Assembly: GCA_022577435.1 (NCBI GenBank)
Contig: JAKOON010000021.1
Location: forward strand, 9,076,199-9,140,198
DNA length: 64,000 bases
Direction: 5' to 3'
DNA from: Embiotoca jacksoni
Taxonomy: Eukaryota; Chordata; Actinopteri; Embiotocidae
How positions within the stretch are numbered: position 1 is the stretch's first letter; each line of letters opens with the position of its first letter. Shown here one piece after another: positions 46,511 to 58,760 of the stretch. The notes under the pieces are model-generated. The model had not been told where the DNA came from and made no database searches. It worked only from the letters and a program-made list of their open reading frames with translations. The position numbers and the translations under genes were made by a program.

Positions 46511-48489
46511 TTGAACCAGTGCTAATCAAGAAATAGTATTTTCATTTGCACATTGCAGAGGACCGCCTGAATTGTGCTTGAAAAGACAAATACTTGTATT
46601 AACTTGCATTGACACTCATCATGTGAACATTTGACCAATCACATGGAGCCCTGAATACATTGGCCATACCATCAATGCTCTGTTTAGTTTCATATATTTG
46701 GTCTATGTTAACTGTGTACCTTTATCAAGCAGAAATACATAGAACTGTGTAACTAATATGCAATGCACTGTTCCACATTAATATGATTATCACCAACCAT
46801 ATAATCATTACAAAATTGAACAATATTATAGCATATTGCTGATTTTCCTTGTGTCATGCAGGCCTAGTTTGCACATCATTTCCTGTTAATCAGTCCAATG
46901 CTTGTTGATATATTTCTGTCTAGACACTGCCACTCCATCAGCTAAGCCTCTAGCAGGCTTTCCTCTGTGATTTTGGGTCTCATTTTCATTGTATGTCATA
47001 GCTGAACAGTGTAACAAAATTTGAGCCTTAGGCGATGAAAGTGAAAGAGTTTAACACAGTTCACCCACAGTTTGTTTAGAGCAATGTCAGAATACAAAAA
47101 TTAATGACAAACAATGACATTTGTCACATTTTGAAAGTGCAGTGCTCCCTGAAGTACATACAAATTCATGAATTCCTGCTCTACTTTTGTATGCACCTTG
47201 TATGACAATAGGGATATTTCTGAAGCAGACTGCCTAAAACAAGCTTCAAAAAGCTTAGCATTTTGCCGTGAGTGAGATAAGATGGAAAGTAGTAATTAGG
47301 TGTTGGACAGATGTTTCAAATAGCCTTGAGATGCTCATGAATAGATTTTATGTGTGAGAGAAGAGACTCTGAAATGGATCTGGGGTTTGCTGCAAGTGCA
47401 AATCAGAGAGCGGAACAAGAGAGAAAGAAAGAACAAAAAGTACGTTGCTGAAAGTCACAGAAAGGTACAGATGTAAAAACACAGGTGGATTTATTTTTCC
47501 CGGGTTGTATCTCAGGTGCGTTTCTGGATAATTACTTATTGACACTGAAATCCTCAGTCTATTATCACCATCTAAATCCATCCCTTCTTAAATAGCAGTC
47601 AACAAGAGCTATGTTAGAGGAAGCTGGGTTCAGCAAAATTATATTCCTTATCTGTTTTTGCCCTCTGGTATTACAGATCACCCAAGATGATTTGAGTGTT
47701 CTGTGTGAGGTTAAGTGAAGTATTTTTTAATATTAAAATTAAAATTTTTAAATGTGTTCTGTCTGTCATTTGGAGCAGCCAACATGTTGAACCGCCTATT
47801 ACTCTTTGAATCCTGTATATTACAGCTAACCACAGTTGTGAAATGAGACATGCAACCGTATTGTTATTAAACCATTCTTTGTGTCCCAGAGAGTTTTTTT
47901 GCATCTTTTTTTTTTTAAACTGGGAAGCGAGCAGCACAAAATATTATAAGTCTTAAACCATGCAGTTTGAGTCACACAATAGTTTTTGACTGTCTGTACA
48001 AACCCGAGCAGGATTCCTTTCCCCAATATGCTGAAAAAGGTAGCAAGAGCAATGTACTATTTAGTAGACGGTATTAAAGAGAACCTGTACTGCAAACACT
48101 CCTTTGTTGCAAATTAGGGCTTGTTTGTGAGGTTTGTGAAGAGATTTTTCAATCAGTTCCCTAAAGCAAAAATAATTATCATGAATTATTATAATTATTG
48201 TAATTACCTATACCGTGATTAATTTTATTTCCCTTGCCTCTTTCAGTAATTGGTACTATTTGTGGTGGAAGTGGAATTAGTGGGGAAATGGAAATCTTTT
48301 GTGACAGTTGTATTGGTTGAATTCAATCAAAAAAGCAAATTAGGGGATTTCATGTAATGCCTGATGACTAATACTTTGAAAGAGAAAACCATTTGTCTGT
48401 TTGCTCCCCATCCTTTGTCGCCGGACCAATAGCAGTATGTTAATGACACTTTTATACCAATGTATCATTGAAAATCTATTTTCAGAAAA
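46511..48489. other. no gene seen
   Basis: Intronic. Short frames only, without similarity. Confidence 0.5.
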
Positions 48490-48640
48490 AGAAAACTTAG
48501 TTGTACATCACAGCACAAATCTCTAGTTTTCATGCAGTTTAGAGGGGGAGAGCGTAACACGGGTTGTTTTCTGCTACAATTAACAGACATTTCTTAAGCG
48601 CTTCACATAAGGTATCACTGGATGGTAAATACTTCACATG
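48490..48640 (+). repeat. uncharacterised repeat pair, copy A
   Basis: GGGGGAGAGCGTAACACGGG and CTACAATTAACAGACATTTC, with a similar AAAACTTAGTTG leader, match copy B at 61.63-61.78 kb in the same orientation. I do not recognise the family. Confidence 0.55.
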
Positions 48641-51600
48641 CTACTACTAGTTGCTTGCTAGCCGGCTGAGAAGCCTCCAGTTACTGCAATACATGCAACG
48701 TAGATGAAAATTTGGCCCAAAAAAATATTTGAAAAGAGTAAAATAAGATGTCCTAACGTAATTTTTACCTCGGGTAAAACCCAGTGATTTTATTTACATG
48801 GGTGGGCTGCCCAAACAGAGGCTCACTTGATGCTGATAATCCTGCATAAATGAAGAAAAAGTTGCGTTATAACAGGAAATTGTATTTGTGGGTTGTTTTT
48901 AATTTCTTTTTCCAAATGACAAGGCAACTTTTAATACTAGAATGTACCAAAGCAATTTGGTTAGTGCCATAAAAGTAAGCAGTTGCAGTTAGGCACGAGG
49001 TCAAGTTGTGAAAGAAAACAAACTCTAACAAGTTTTCAAGTTAACACCTGAGCCTGAATAGCAACAAAAACCTTTGGAACCAGCTGCTGGGTTTGACCAA
49101 CGACATTGCTTGGGTGAAAGAACCTACTCTGATTGGAAGCTACTTGAAGAGGAACAGGATGAAAAGTGAACCTGCTTTGCAGTTTTCAATCAGGCTGCTT
49201 TTTCTATGATAATTATACACATCTAAAACTAATGCTACCATTAATCCAGCATTTTGCTTTGAACAGTATTTTAAGATTTAATTCATATCAAAGGCCACAT
49301 TAATCAGTTTCACTGACAAATTCCTTTCTCTCTGGTAAATGTTTTGCCAATCAGAAAAATCCATTGATGTATTGATTGGTTCCCCGGAAACATGGATATT
49401 CAGTTCAATACATGGCACAAGACTGAAACATGCTTTTGCAAGAGAAGCATTTTTCAGCCTTGTGTCATGGTCAAACGAATATGCACAGGTGTCATGAATT
49501 GAAGATGTTGGAATAACCTGCGGCTTCTCGGTGAATCGAAACCTTTTTCAAACTAAAAGTCATGCCTCACCGAGCAACTCTATGAAATTTGTCAGCCTCT
49601 TACACTAAAGCAGCCACACAGTCAGTTACATGAATGTAACTGAAAACATTTTGCAGGGAAATATCTGTGAAAATTCAAAACGATACAAAAAAAAAATGCA
49701 GTAGCATAACAAATCTAATTGTAATACAGATTTCTGACAGAATACACAGAGATTCTGTCGCTTTTGAACGTGGTAAGACATGTTCCAGGCCAAACGAATA
49801 CATTTGAAAGTTTCAGGTGCTCTCTTAAAACCGTTTTCCCTCCCATTGCTTTCTCCATAACACTAACCAAAAAGTATTTTGCACTTTTGTTTTTCGGTGC
49901 CACTGGCTTCTTTTGGCCACTTTGGACTCTTTAGACTTGACCTGGATGTAGGGTGGAATTGAGTATGTATAGCCACACTATTGAAATCCACCGATTGTTG
50001 TGGATTCCTCCCACTACATCAAATTCAACTTGCAACCAAAAGTTTTGACTTTCAAAAATGCAAGGCTATCTTCATGAACAAAATTCAGAAGTTTGTGACT
50101 GAAATCAACAAAATTGTAAGAGATAATTTGTTTGCAATCCAAATAATTGCATTGTTAGTTCATGTTTTTACTTACACATTCGATTTGTGTAAGTGTGAGA
50201 AATTTGAAAATCTTTTATAGTGGCCTTAAAAAGACACAGAACTACTTTCATTCAGGATGAGATGAGTTAAGACATGATTCAGTTCATGTCAAAAATTATT
50301 CATTGGCACTTTAGGTTTCCAATTAGAGCAGGAAAGTGCAACGTCGTGACATTTAACGAGCTGGGAAAAGGTAGACTGAAATAGTTCTGTCTGTCACACT
50401 CGGGTGGGATTGTGGGAATTAGAAAGTCATGACACAAGCATTGGAGGACAGCCAGAACTGCCCTTCAAACATCAGGATAAAGTTAAGTTTGATGAACACC
50501 AACTCGTTTTACCCAGAAGGTTGAAATGGAGATATGAGTTTAAAGTTTCGGATTGCAGCAGGTCTGTTTGCATCAATGATCTTTGTTGCTGCTCTAATCT
50601 TCTTCGCTGCTTTGTTATGCAGTTTTATTTTAATAATAATACAGACTGTTCCCAGAAAAATACCTTGTAATTTTTTATAAACGCATTTAGCTCACCACTT
50701 GATTCATAGCTCAAATTCTCATTAAATTTGTCTGGCTTCTCTTTGATCTCTGCTGTACTTTTGTTGCCATAAATACAAATAAATGAAGTGGATGTTCTTT
50801 TGAATCCAGCTTTCTGCTTCTAGCCATCTAACTGCGTTCCCTTTTTTTGGTTACTGCATTACACAGCCAACTGGGGCTCAAGTTTGAAAGCAGATACAGT
50901 CACAATATGTGACATTCATGTCATGTAAACTGCGAAATTTGGTGTAAATTATTTTGGACTGCCAACGTGAAAGTGGCATGAAGATACACTGGGTTAAAAA
51001 TGGCTAAAACATTCTGTTTGGGAGTATCAGATTTTATTGTAGATGGAAAACAGGATGGGATCCTTTTAGAAAGTAGAGCAATGATCATTTGTCTGCTACA
51101 ACCATGGTGAGGGTTTGATTGCTGCCATATCTTTTACAATTTAAAACAAAGAAGACAGAAAACTGTAGAGTTTTGAGTGCCCAGTTCTACTCTAAGCCAA
51201 ACCAAATTAGTTGCAATCAATGTTTGCTTTATTATACAAAGCTGATACGTTTTGATGCTAACAGTGTGCTTCCATTACTTTTGATTGGCAGGGCTGACTA
51301 CAGGCTCATACTTTGACATAATAACAACACGAGAAATGCACTAAGCCGATATGAGAGGAGCTGCGTGAACACAAACTAAATACAAATGGGCATGTAGCAG
51401 CCTTTCAGTGATAAACAATTGCAGATGTGGATACTTTGTGTGCAAACATGTAACTTGAAAAGACACGCTAGGCTTTTAAAAGATTCTAAACCCTCCCATC
51501 TCTCTTTGGACTTTGACAGCTAATACAAACAGACTATGCATTGGAGTGAAAGATGCTTTCAGGGTGAATTACCTAAGAGGATACTGAATACACTGGACAC

Positions 51601-52019
51601 TTGCACACTCAGACATGGCACACATATCCAAACATGGACGCATGCACATGCAGTTTTCAAACATGGGGAACCTCAAAAGACTTTTCAAATTAAAGCATGT
51701 TTGTTTTTTGTTTTTTTAAATCAGAAAGGCTTTCGGTTTGCCGTAGTCATTGAGATCCAGTCACTTTTATTTAATTCAACTCAATTTACAGACACAAAAC
51801 AACCATATTAGAATATCAATGTTAAAGAAATACCAACAAGTGTACAACTAAGGGACTTAATTATGCACTAAACAATTGCAGTGGATAGAACAATAGAAAA
51901 ACACCGTAAATTAGCAATGTTGAAATATCACTGTTAAGGGAAATGTTAAAACAGCATGCAGGAGTGGCACATGCACGGACAGCAAGAGAGAGCATTGCGT
52001 GGGAATGCTACAAGGGCTG
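48641..52019. other. no gene seen; one weak repeat similarity
   Basis: Intronic. CCCACTACATCAAATTCAAC at 50010 resembles CCCATTACATCCAACTCACC at 42772, each followed by TTGCAACCAAAAG, a probable small dispersed-repeat fragment. Confidence 0.45.
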
Positions 52020-52950
52020 CTACTTTAGCTTGCCCTAATTGTACTTTATCAAAAAGGCAAGTTTTAAGCTTAAACTTGAACGTAGCAAGCGTGTTTGCCA
52101 TTTGAACCCAAACTGGGAGCCATAAGCAACCTGCATTCTGGGATTATAGTGTTCTGTTGGGATGATCAAGTACCCAGAGATCTTTCATACAAGATGTAGC
52201 TTGACTATTAAGGGATTTGTATGTCAGTAGCAAAATTTTGATTTTTATTGTAAGTTTAGGGAGCTAATGAAGGGAAGCTAAAATGAGTGAAATATGATGT
52301 TCCTTGACAATTCCTGTTAGTACTCTTGCAGCAGCATTCGGAACCTGCGGGGGGATTTTCAGAGAGCCTCCAGGACATCCTAAATACAAAGAATTATAAT
52401 AGTTTAGTCTGAAAGTAATTAAAAGACAGATGTGTTCCTGCTCATTGCACTGAGACAGAATGTTCCTGATTTTATTAATAATGTGTAAATGAAAGGAAGC
52501 AGTCCTAGATACTTGCTTGATGTGTGGGTTGAAGGAAAAACAACTTTAGAAACGTTATATTTGGATTCATAAGTAAACAACTACTGGTCATCCAGGCCTT
52601 TATGTCTTTTAGACATAGTTAAAGTTTCCTCAACTCATTTGCTTTGTGCAGTTTTATAGAAATACATAACTGAGTGTCAGCTGCATACAAATAAAAATGT
52701 ATGCAATGTTTCCGAATGACATTGTCTAAGAGAAGCATGTATCACGTGAAAAATATTGGACCCATTACAGAACCTTGTGAAACTCCGTAACTAACCTTTG
52801 TGTGTGTAAAAGATCCATTGTTTAAATGGACAAATTGGGATGCATCTGATAGATATGCTTTGAACCAACCAAGTGCCCGTTCCTTTAATCTGAATGAAAT
52901 GTTCTGGTCATTGGAAAATAACCAGGGTAGCGCTCTCCCCCTCTAAACTG
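52020..52950 (-). mobile_element. dead LINE with reverse transcriptase remnant
   Basis: The minus strand reads, in order, RT motifs LGWFKAYLSDASQFVHL, VSYGVSQGSVMGPIFF (with a TGA stop just after), and YAADTQL at 52670-52687. The last corresponds to the catalytic YADDTQL with the first of the two Asp changed to Ala. The C-terminal region follows as LILASLH and KIKILLLTYKSLN. Stops and the lost Asp show it is inactive. Family: L2/CR1/Rex1-like by motif style, not assigned further. Confidence 0.85.
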
Positions 52951-53150
52951 CATTAAAACTAAAGATTTGTGTGATGTAATTTTCTTTTTCTTAAAATGAA
53001 TTTAATTAAATATGTATTGAATAACAATAATAATATTATATATAATATATTATAATATTATGAATAATATTGAATAATTATCTTACTGGGTATTGCAGCA
53101 GTACGTAAGATTGATGTTAATAATGACAAGAACATCTTATCAGTATAATA

Positions 53151-53460
53151 ATGGTAAATGGTCTGCACTTGTGTAGCACTTTATCACCTCATCAGTCTGA
53201 AAGTGCTTTTATATGGTTTTCCATTCACCCATTCATACACACATTCACACACTAATGAGACTGAGCTGCCATGCAAGGTGCCCGCCATCAGGAGTACATT
53301 CACATACATTCACACACCGACGGTATGCCATCGGGAGCACCTCAGGGTTCAGTGTCTCGCCCAAGGACACTTAGGCATGTGGACAGGAGCTGGGGATCAA
53401 ACCACCAACCTTCCAATTAGTGGGCAACCCACTCTACCATCTGAGCCACAACCTCGCCAA
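53151..53460 (+). repeat. common percomorph dispersed repeat, near complete
   Basis: Begins TGGTAAATGGTCTGCACTTG and ends in a tRNA-like phrase CTACCATCTGAGCCACA. I recognise the arrangement (CATTCACCCATTCA, CAAGGACACTTAGGCATG) as a very abundant teleost repeat; its class is uncertain to me. The frame across it is not a gene. Confidence 0.75.
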
Positions 53461-54139
53461 TGCAGGTCATTAATAACCTCTGCGGTTATTAAAATTAGTT
53501 GCAGTTGTCGCGTACCATCATTACTATGATGAATGAATATAAATCCAAAACCAAACTTTTCACCCAGTTTTTTCACATATATTTTATTTGATAATTTTAT
53601 TAGCTTGTTACACAATAATAAGCCCACATAAACGGACTAGACCACGTGTTGTGGTGTAACTAACCAGAAGTGTGATATCATGGTTACACATCCAACAATT
53701 TTAGTAACAATCCAAACTAAGAAATGTCTCTCAATAAAACAAAACAAATATCAACACACTTATCAGTCAAAATGACAACAAACTAAGGATCACCTGAATG
53801 TGCCACTTAAAAGCAATTCTGGTCTCACAAGTGGCTCTTGAGTCCAAATGATTACATTGCTGTTACGCCTACATAATGCATTAATTCTACTACTTCAATG
53901 AGACTCATTTGGAGTATTTCTATTTAAAGGAGCTCGTTTACAATATCCCCTTGTTCATAATATAAATTAATGGTGACATATTGTTTCTATCTGTGTCTGA
54001 ATGCACATCAGATAACACTACTATGGTGCACAAGACTTTTTGCCACTAGTTAGAACCTTTAAACCTAACTGTCTGAAAGTTTGTGTAAGCTTCATCTTTT
54101 TAAAACTACCCTCCATCCCCCTCTTCTTGTGTATCTCAG

Positions 54140-54298
54140 GTGATGTTGGCTGCTTCCTACTGGTCACTGCTTGCGCCGGCGATCGACATGGCGGAGGATT
54201 CTGGGAAGTACGGCTCTTTTGCTTTCGTGCCTGTGGCTGTGGGATTCACACTCGGGGCGGCCTTTGTTTACTTTGCTGACCTGGCCATGCCCCTGCTG
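54140..54298 (+). CDS. slc39a11: slc39a11 (ZIP11) coding exon 3
   Basis: Encodes 53 residues with two membrane segments of ZIP11: VMLAASYWSLLAPAIDMA and FAFVPVAVGFTLGAAFVY, followed by FADLAMPLL. Alignment to the human protein from memory is nearly colinear. Acceptor gtatctcag ends at 54139; donor CTG|GTAAGA begins at 54299. Phase 0 at both ends. The window therefore covers about 102 of the roughly 335-342 residues. The metal-binding helices (HNxPEG-type motifs) must lie in exons beyond the right edge. Confidence 0.94.
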
Positions 54299-54399
54299 GT
54301 AAGAACCCCATCGTGGGACCTTTAAAACATAAATACGTTCTGTATATCTGAAGAAGAACATAAAAATAGTCTTTATTTTTTGGGGATATGTCAACAATG

Positions 54400-56084
54400 A
54401 ATATATCAGATGCTGCTCATATGTTTACAACTGCTGTTCTTGGTCGCTTTTTTAAGGACAAGCCAGCATTTGAGTCCCTGAAGGTATAAACTGTAAAGAC
54501 AATGCGGAAGAAAATACTGGAATTGCTTTGTTCTCATGTTTGGAATCGTGACTATTTAAGTATTGTATGCAAACAATTATTTTACAGTACAGTAACAGAG
54601 AGTAGACAACATGGAACAAAATGGCTTTCAACCCACAGAAGAGTCACATATCATAGCAGTGGTGTTGAGGGCACAAATACTTGGCTGAGAGCTGACAAGT
54701 GTGTAGAAGCATTTGGATGCTACCTGAGGTGACTCATACTTGTTGTTCAACTTTGCCTACACCAGTCTTTTGAGTGGCCTAGATAATTGCATGATTGCTG
54801 CTGAGAGCAACGGCTGGTTGATGAATAGAAAACACGACAGAGGAAATTAGTCTGGGCTAAGTGCAACTAAAGCGTATCATGGAGGATTGATCAATCAGGG
54901 GTCCTCTGCTGCACATGCCTGTAACTTTTGGAAAACAAACTTTTGAAATCCATTGCTTGGCCTTTGCTTATTGTTTCGCTTTTCTTGCTGATGGCAAACA
55001 CAACTTTAAGCCAATCAGAGCCAAGTAAGAGCCTTTAGTAACCTTGTGATTTCTTAGAAAAGATGTATTTTTAGACCAAGAACAGCCAAAGATAGAAAAT
55101 GTCCATTTTAAGATGACGACAGCTCTTTAATTCAAGACACAGACCTTCATTCTATTTTTTATCAATTGACTTATTATTTTCATATTTCTTCTTTGAAGAA
55201 AGGAAGGCTCCTTTCAAAGTCTTGTTGCTTTGAGTAGTCTGTAATTACATGATCTTTTCTTGGAAACTTTGTCAGAAATTACTTTCAAGAGAAATATATA
55301 TATAAAAAAAAACAAAAATCACAGAATCCCAAATATTGACAAAAGCAGTCTGGATGAATTTTTGGTTACATGTGTGTCACTGTCACATTGACTCCCCCTC
55401 AATGAAATTTGTTTATGAAAGAGAAAATAGTTTAGAACAAACAAACTTTACTTCTCAAGAAGGGATGAGCTTGCTAGAGCCTGTTGTTGTGATGTATAGA
55501 CGTTTCTATAGGACTTTACTCGAGTGCTACATAGATTAACAGTTTTGTTTGATCTCTTTTCATGGACTTGTCCACTGGTCTTGCCTGTTAATTTTCTGGT
55601 TTAATACAGTTTTTCTTTCTCACTCTAGCTCTGCTCCTTTCTTGTCACAAAACTGAAAAATGCCATCAAATATGGGGATAGCACCACCAACTTCACCACT
55701 CTTGTAAAACGTTGCTAGAGACTTTAAATATTCGAATATAATATTCGAAATAAATCTGTTATTATATGTGACTATCGTCCTTTCTTATGTCGCTCGTTTT
55801 TTTCCGGCGTCTGTGTGTAATGTGTTGCTCCCATTAGAAGGTGGCGGTAATTTATCTAAAAGCGGGATAAGGGTTTGCGGGTAGTTTAGAGCTGTTACGA
55901 GCAGGAAAAGTCTGCCTGGAACGAGTAACCTCCGAGTAATCAAAAACATCCAGATCACCGTGGCTTATTTCCGGTCTAAGGCTATTAATGAATTTATAAA
56001 CATTAATGTACAAGGATATGCCCCCCTAGTGTTGTTGAAAAAAGCTAATTTAGATCAATGATGACTGTGGTGTTGCAACTGTTG
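54400..56084. other. no gene seen
   Basis: Intronic sequence after slc39a11 exon 3. No further exon recognised. Confidence 0.5.
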
Positions 56085-56560
56085 ACTGTATATAAAAGTG
56101 GACATAGCTTATGGCCCTGAGCTGCAATATCACCTAGGGCCACTAGAGGTTGGCTAAATAATGCCTCCACCAATTCAAATTGTCTTTTAAAATTATAATG
56201 CAATATTTTTTTTCCACAAGTTATTTTGGTGTTGCTAGCTAAAGTCTCTCCTTCTGATTAGTTGTCTGGCGGCCCATCTGAAAATAATCTCGTCATTAAT
56301 TCGAGAATAAGCCTCAAAATCTGTGTTTTTGGGGGCATGTCTGTTTGATGGACGGGCCTGTGGTGCAGTCAGGTTACGGCTATCGGTGGGAGGGGCGTAG
56401 TATCTTGGGGGTTTCCAATCAGATCAGTCAAATCCACCGTTCTCACTTCTGGTTCCAAACTGCTCCGAACTAGAAGGTGGCGCCGGCCGATATCCGAAGT
56501 TGAGCCTTCATAACGGCTGTTCACAAACCAACGGGTGACGTCACTGCTGGTTTCTGCTTG
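56085..56560 (+). repeat. teleost dispersed repeat with GACTGTATATAAAAG start
   Basis: Starts GACTGTATATAAAAGTGGAC and includes TTCTCACTTCTGGTTCC, GGTGGCGCCGG and TTCACAAACCAACGGGTGAC. The last part matches the reverse strand of 8690-8860. I recognise the pattern as a common fish interspersed repeat. The TATA-like start is part of the repeat and is not called a promoter. Confidence 0.6.
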
Positions 56561-58436
56561 GTTGGAACACAAGTGAACAGTTTGAGTGAAAACGTCTCCT
56601 TTGTAGAGTTATTAGCCTGTAACTTCCCCAGCGTATCACCGACCATATTAACTTCAATGCAGCTCCAATTTACTGCAGTAAAATATAACTTGTATTTTTA
56701 TAGTTCATCTCCCATTTTGATTATCACCAAATGGCAATGTCAGATCTGAGTGTTTTATTAATTGGGTTCACTTGGAGAAATTGAAGCATGGTCATTCATT
56801 ATTTCAACACAATTAATGTGGAGCTCTGCTGGGCATGTGATGTGTTCTGATTAATGACTTTTGGGCTGCTGAATGAGAAGGTGAAGCGAGGCTACCGATA
56901 ATAGGTTAATATTTAAAGAGCCGGACCAACCTTGAATTAGAATTAGCTGATCTGCACAGCTGAAGACCTGATGACTCAATCATTTCTGCGCGCAATGTCG
57001 GATGATTGTAGCCCAAACATCTCCGAGCGTCCGTCCGAACGGGGTGTGACGGACGAGGAGAGACGGCACTGACAGGGACAGAAATGTGATGCAGCCGCCA
57101 CAGTCGTAGCAGCAGAGAACAGCTGCTGCCTTAAGCTCCTGCAGTCACAGTGGGGCAGCAGCAATGACACGAATTACATATGAAGGAGCGGATGACATCG
57201 CTGTCATGCACACTCATACGAGATGACATGCACTCATGTCAACACAATACGCGCGCACGCGCACAGGTCTACACAGTCTTGTAAGGACAACATAAAGAGA
57301 AACATACATACACATACACCCATCAGTCATACAATTATGACCCCTGGCAGGTGAAGCATAAAGTAAAATACCACATCAGAGCAATACATGCTGCCTTCAT
57401 AAGGATTGTAACGTTCAGTTGTTGTTCAATCGGCTTGAGAGGTGCTCATTTATTTTAATGATCAATTTGGAGGCTGTAATTTGTGGTGCTGTTGAACTGC
57501 ACTGAATTATACTCACACCTGTTTTAGTCCTCTCATTTAAATCAATTGGTTTTATTGTTATTTATAGTTATTACATTGCGATTGAAGTTCAAGGCACTGA
57601 TGCCTTTTTGGATGGCAAAGTTTAATGTTGAATTCTATATCTTCGTCATACGTTATATATCAATATTGGAATTTTTTAACTTTCTAATTTACTACTTCAA
57701 CAGGTCAAATGGTGGCGGATCAAAACAAGGCTTCAAGTTTATGTTGTGATTCATCAGTACACCTTAAATGTCAATACGAAAACTTTGACCATCTACAAGT
57801 ACTTAAAACATTTAAATGAATATCAACCAGATCAAGAGAACCATGAACATTTTATTTCCTCGCTTGGAGAAAAAAAGTGGCGCAGCGCTGTTTTGCCACA
57901 CCCCGGCGGCACTACACCTACGAGTCTAGATGACTTCATTTGTGACCTGTCATCGTCCTTAGTCATCATTTACAATCACATGTTACATGCCAAGTTACTT
58001 CTTTCATTTTAAGCCCACTCAACAAATTAACACTGATGCCCTGAATCGAAAGGGGAGAAAAGAAGAAATGTTTGTCGCTAAAAAGATACAGATAAAGAAA
58101 TGGTGTAGTCAGAGCAGAAAAAGAGGGACTGCACCAGTTCAGTACCTCCACTGTGTTGTTAGAGTGATGCAATGGGGAGGAGATCTGTGTCTGCAGTGAT
58201 GGGCAAACAAGCCACACTTGAAGCGTTTAAACTCGCCTTCCAGTTGTGTTGAAAATTGGTTTCATGTCTAAAAGCTTCACGAATGGCACCTGCTGGTCTA
58301 AAGAGTTCTCAGCGTGAAGGCAGTAGTTCTTTTGCACCTGATATTTTGTAGTGTTATGTTATTGCCAAGTAATACATTGAGGTGTATTGCTTTATGGTCA
58401 GATGTGTCTCTACTCTTGTGTTTTTGTTACAGAAAC

Positions 58437-58461
58437 TGTGTGTGTGTGTGTGTGTGTGTGT
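58437..58461. repeat. (TG)12 microsatellite
   Basis: Perfect TG tract about 110 bp upstream of the tRNA-derived SINE. Confidence 0.95.
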
Positions 58462-58572
58462 ATGGTGAGCAAAGGAAAGACAGACACACCTCAGGCCTTA
58501 TGGAAGAACATTTTTATACTGTTGTCTAAAATAATTTTGAATAAATTTTGTGAGTCCGTATAAATATTCTGT

Positions 58573-58760
58573 GGAGGCGCCCCCAAAGCTGAATGCTTAA
58601 GGTGCATACCAAATGGGCATTAGTGCTCTAAACAGAATCTCTGGTTCAAATCCCGGCCGGTTGGTACATGTACTGCATGTCATTGTCCTGCTCCCTTCCC
58701 ACATTTCCTGTCTCTTTCTCACTGCATCTGCAATCAAGGCAAAAATCCCTCAAAATATAC
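58573..58760 (+). mobile_element. tRNA-derived SINE
   Basis: A tRNA-like head with Pol III box B GGTTCAAATCC at 58643-58653. The body is typical of teleost SINEs (CTGCATGTCATTGTCCTGCTC, CATTTCCTGTCTCTTTCTCAC, CAATCAAGGCAAAAA). Box A is degenerate, and no tRNA cloverleaf is preserved. Confidence 0.75.

Larger units (their letters stand above)
29508..54139 (+). other. slc39a11 intron 3, about 24.6 kb
   Basis: Bounded by GTGAGT and gtatctcag. It carries the mariner relics at 29.88 and 44.15 kb, the dispersed element at 37.55 kb, LINE fragments at 45.74 and 52.0 kb, hAT ends at 41.57 kb and other repeats listed separately. No additional coding exon with similarity to ZIP11 was found inside it, and none is expected because the protein joins in frame across it. 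Confidence 0.88.

Noticed and set aside
56088..56115. TATA-box-like GTATATAAAAG as a promoter
   Set aside because: It is the start of a common dispersed repeat, not linked to any downstream exon.
58640..58660. Possible tRNA gene
   Set aside because: Only the box B/T-arm phrase is present; no acceptor or anticodon stem, and the context is a SINE body.
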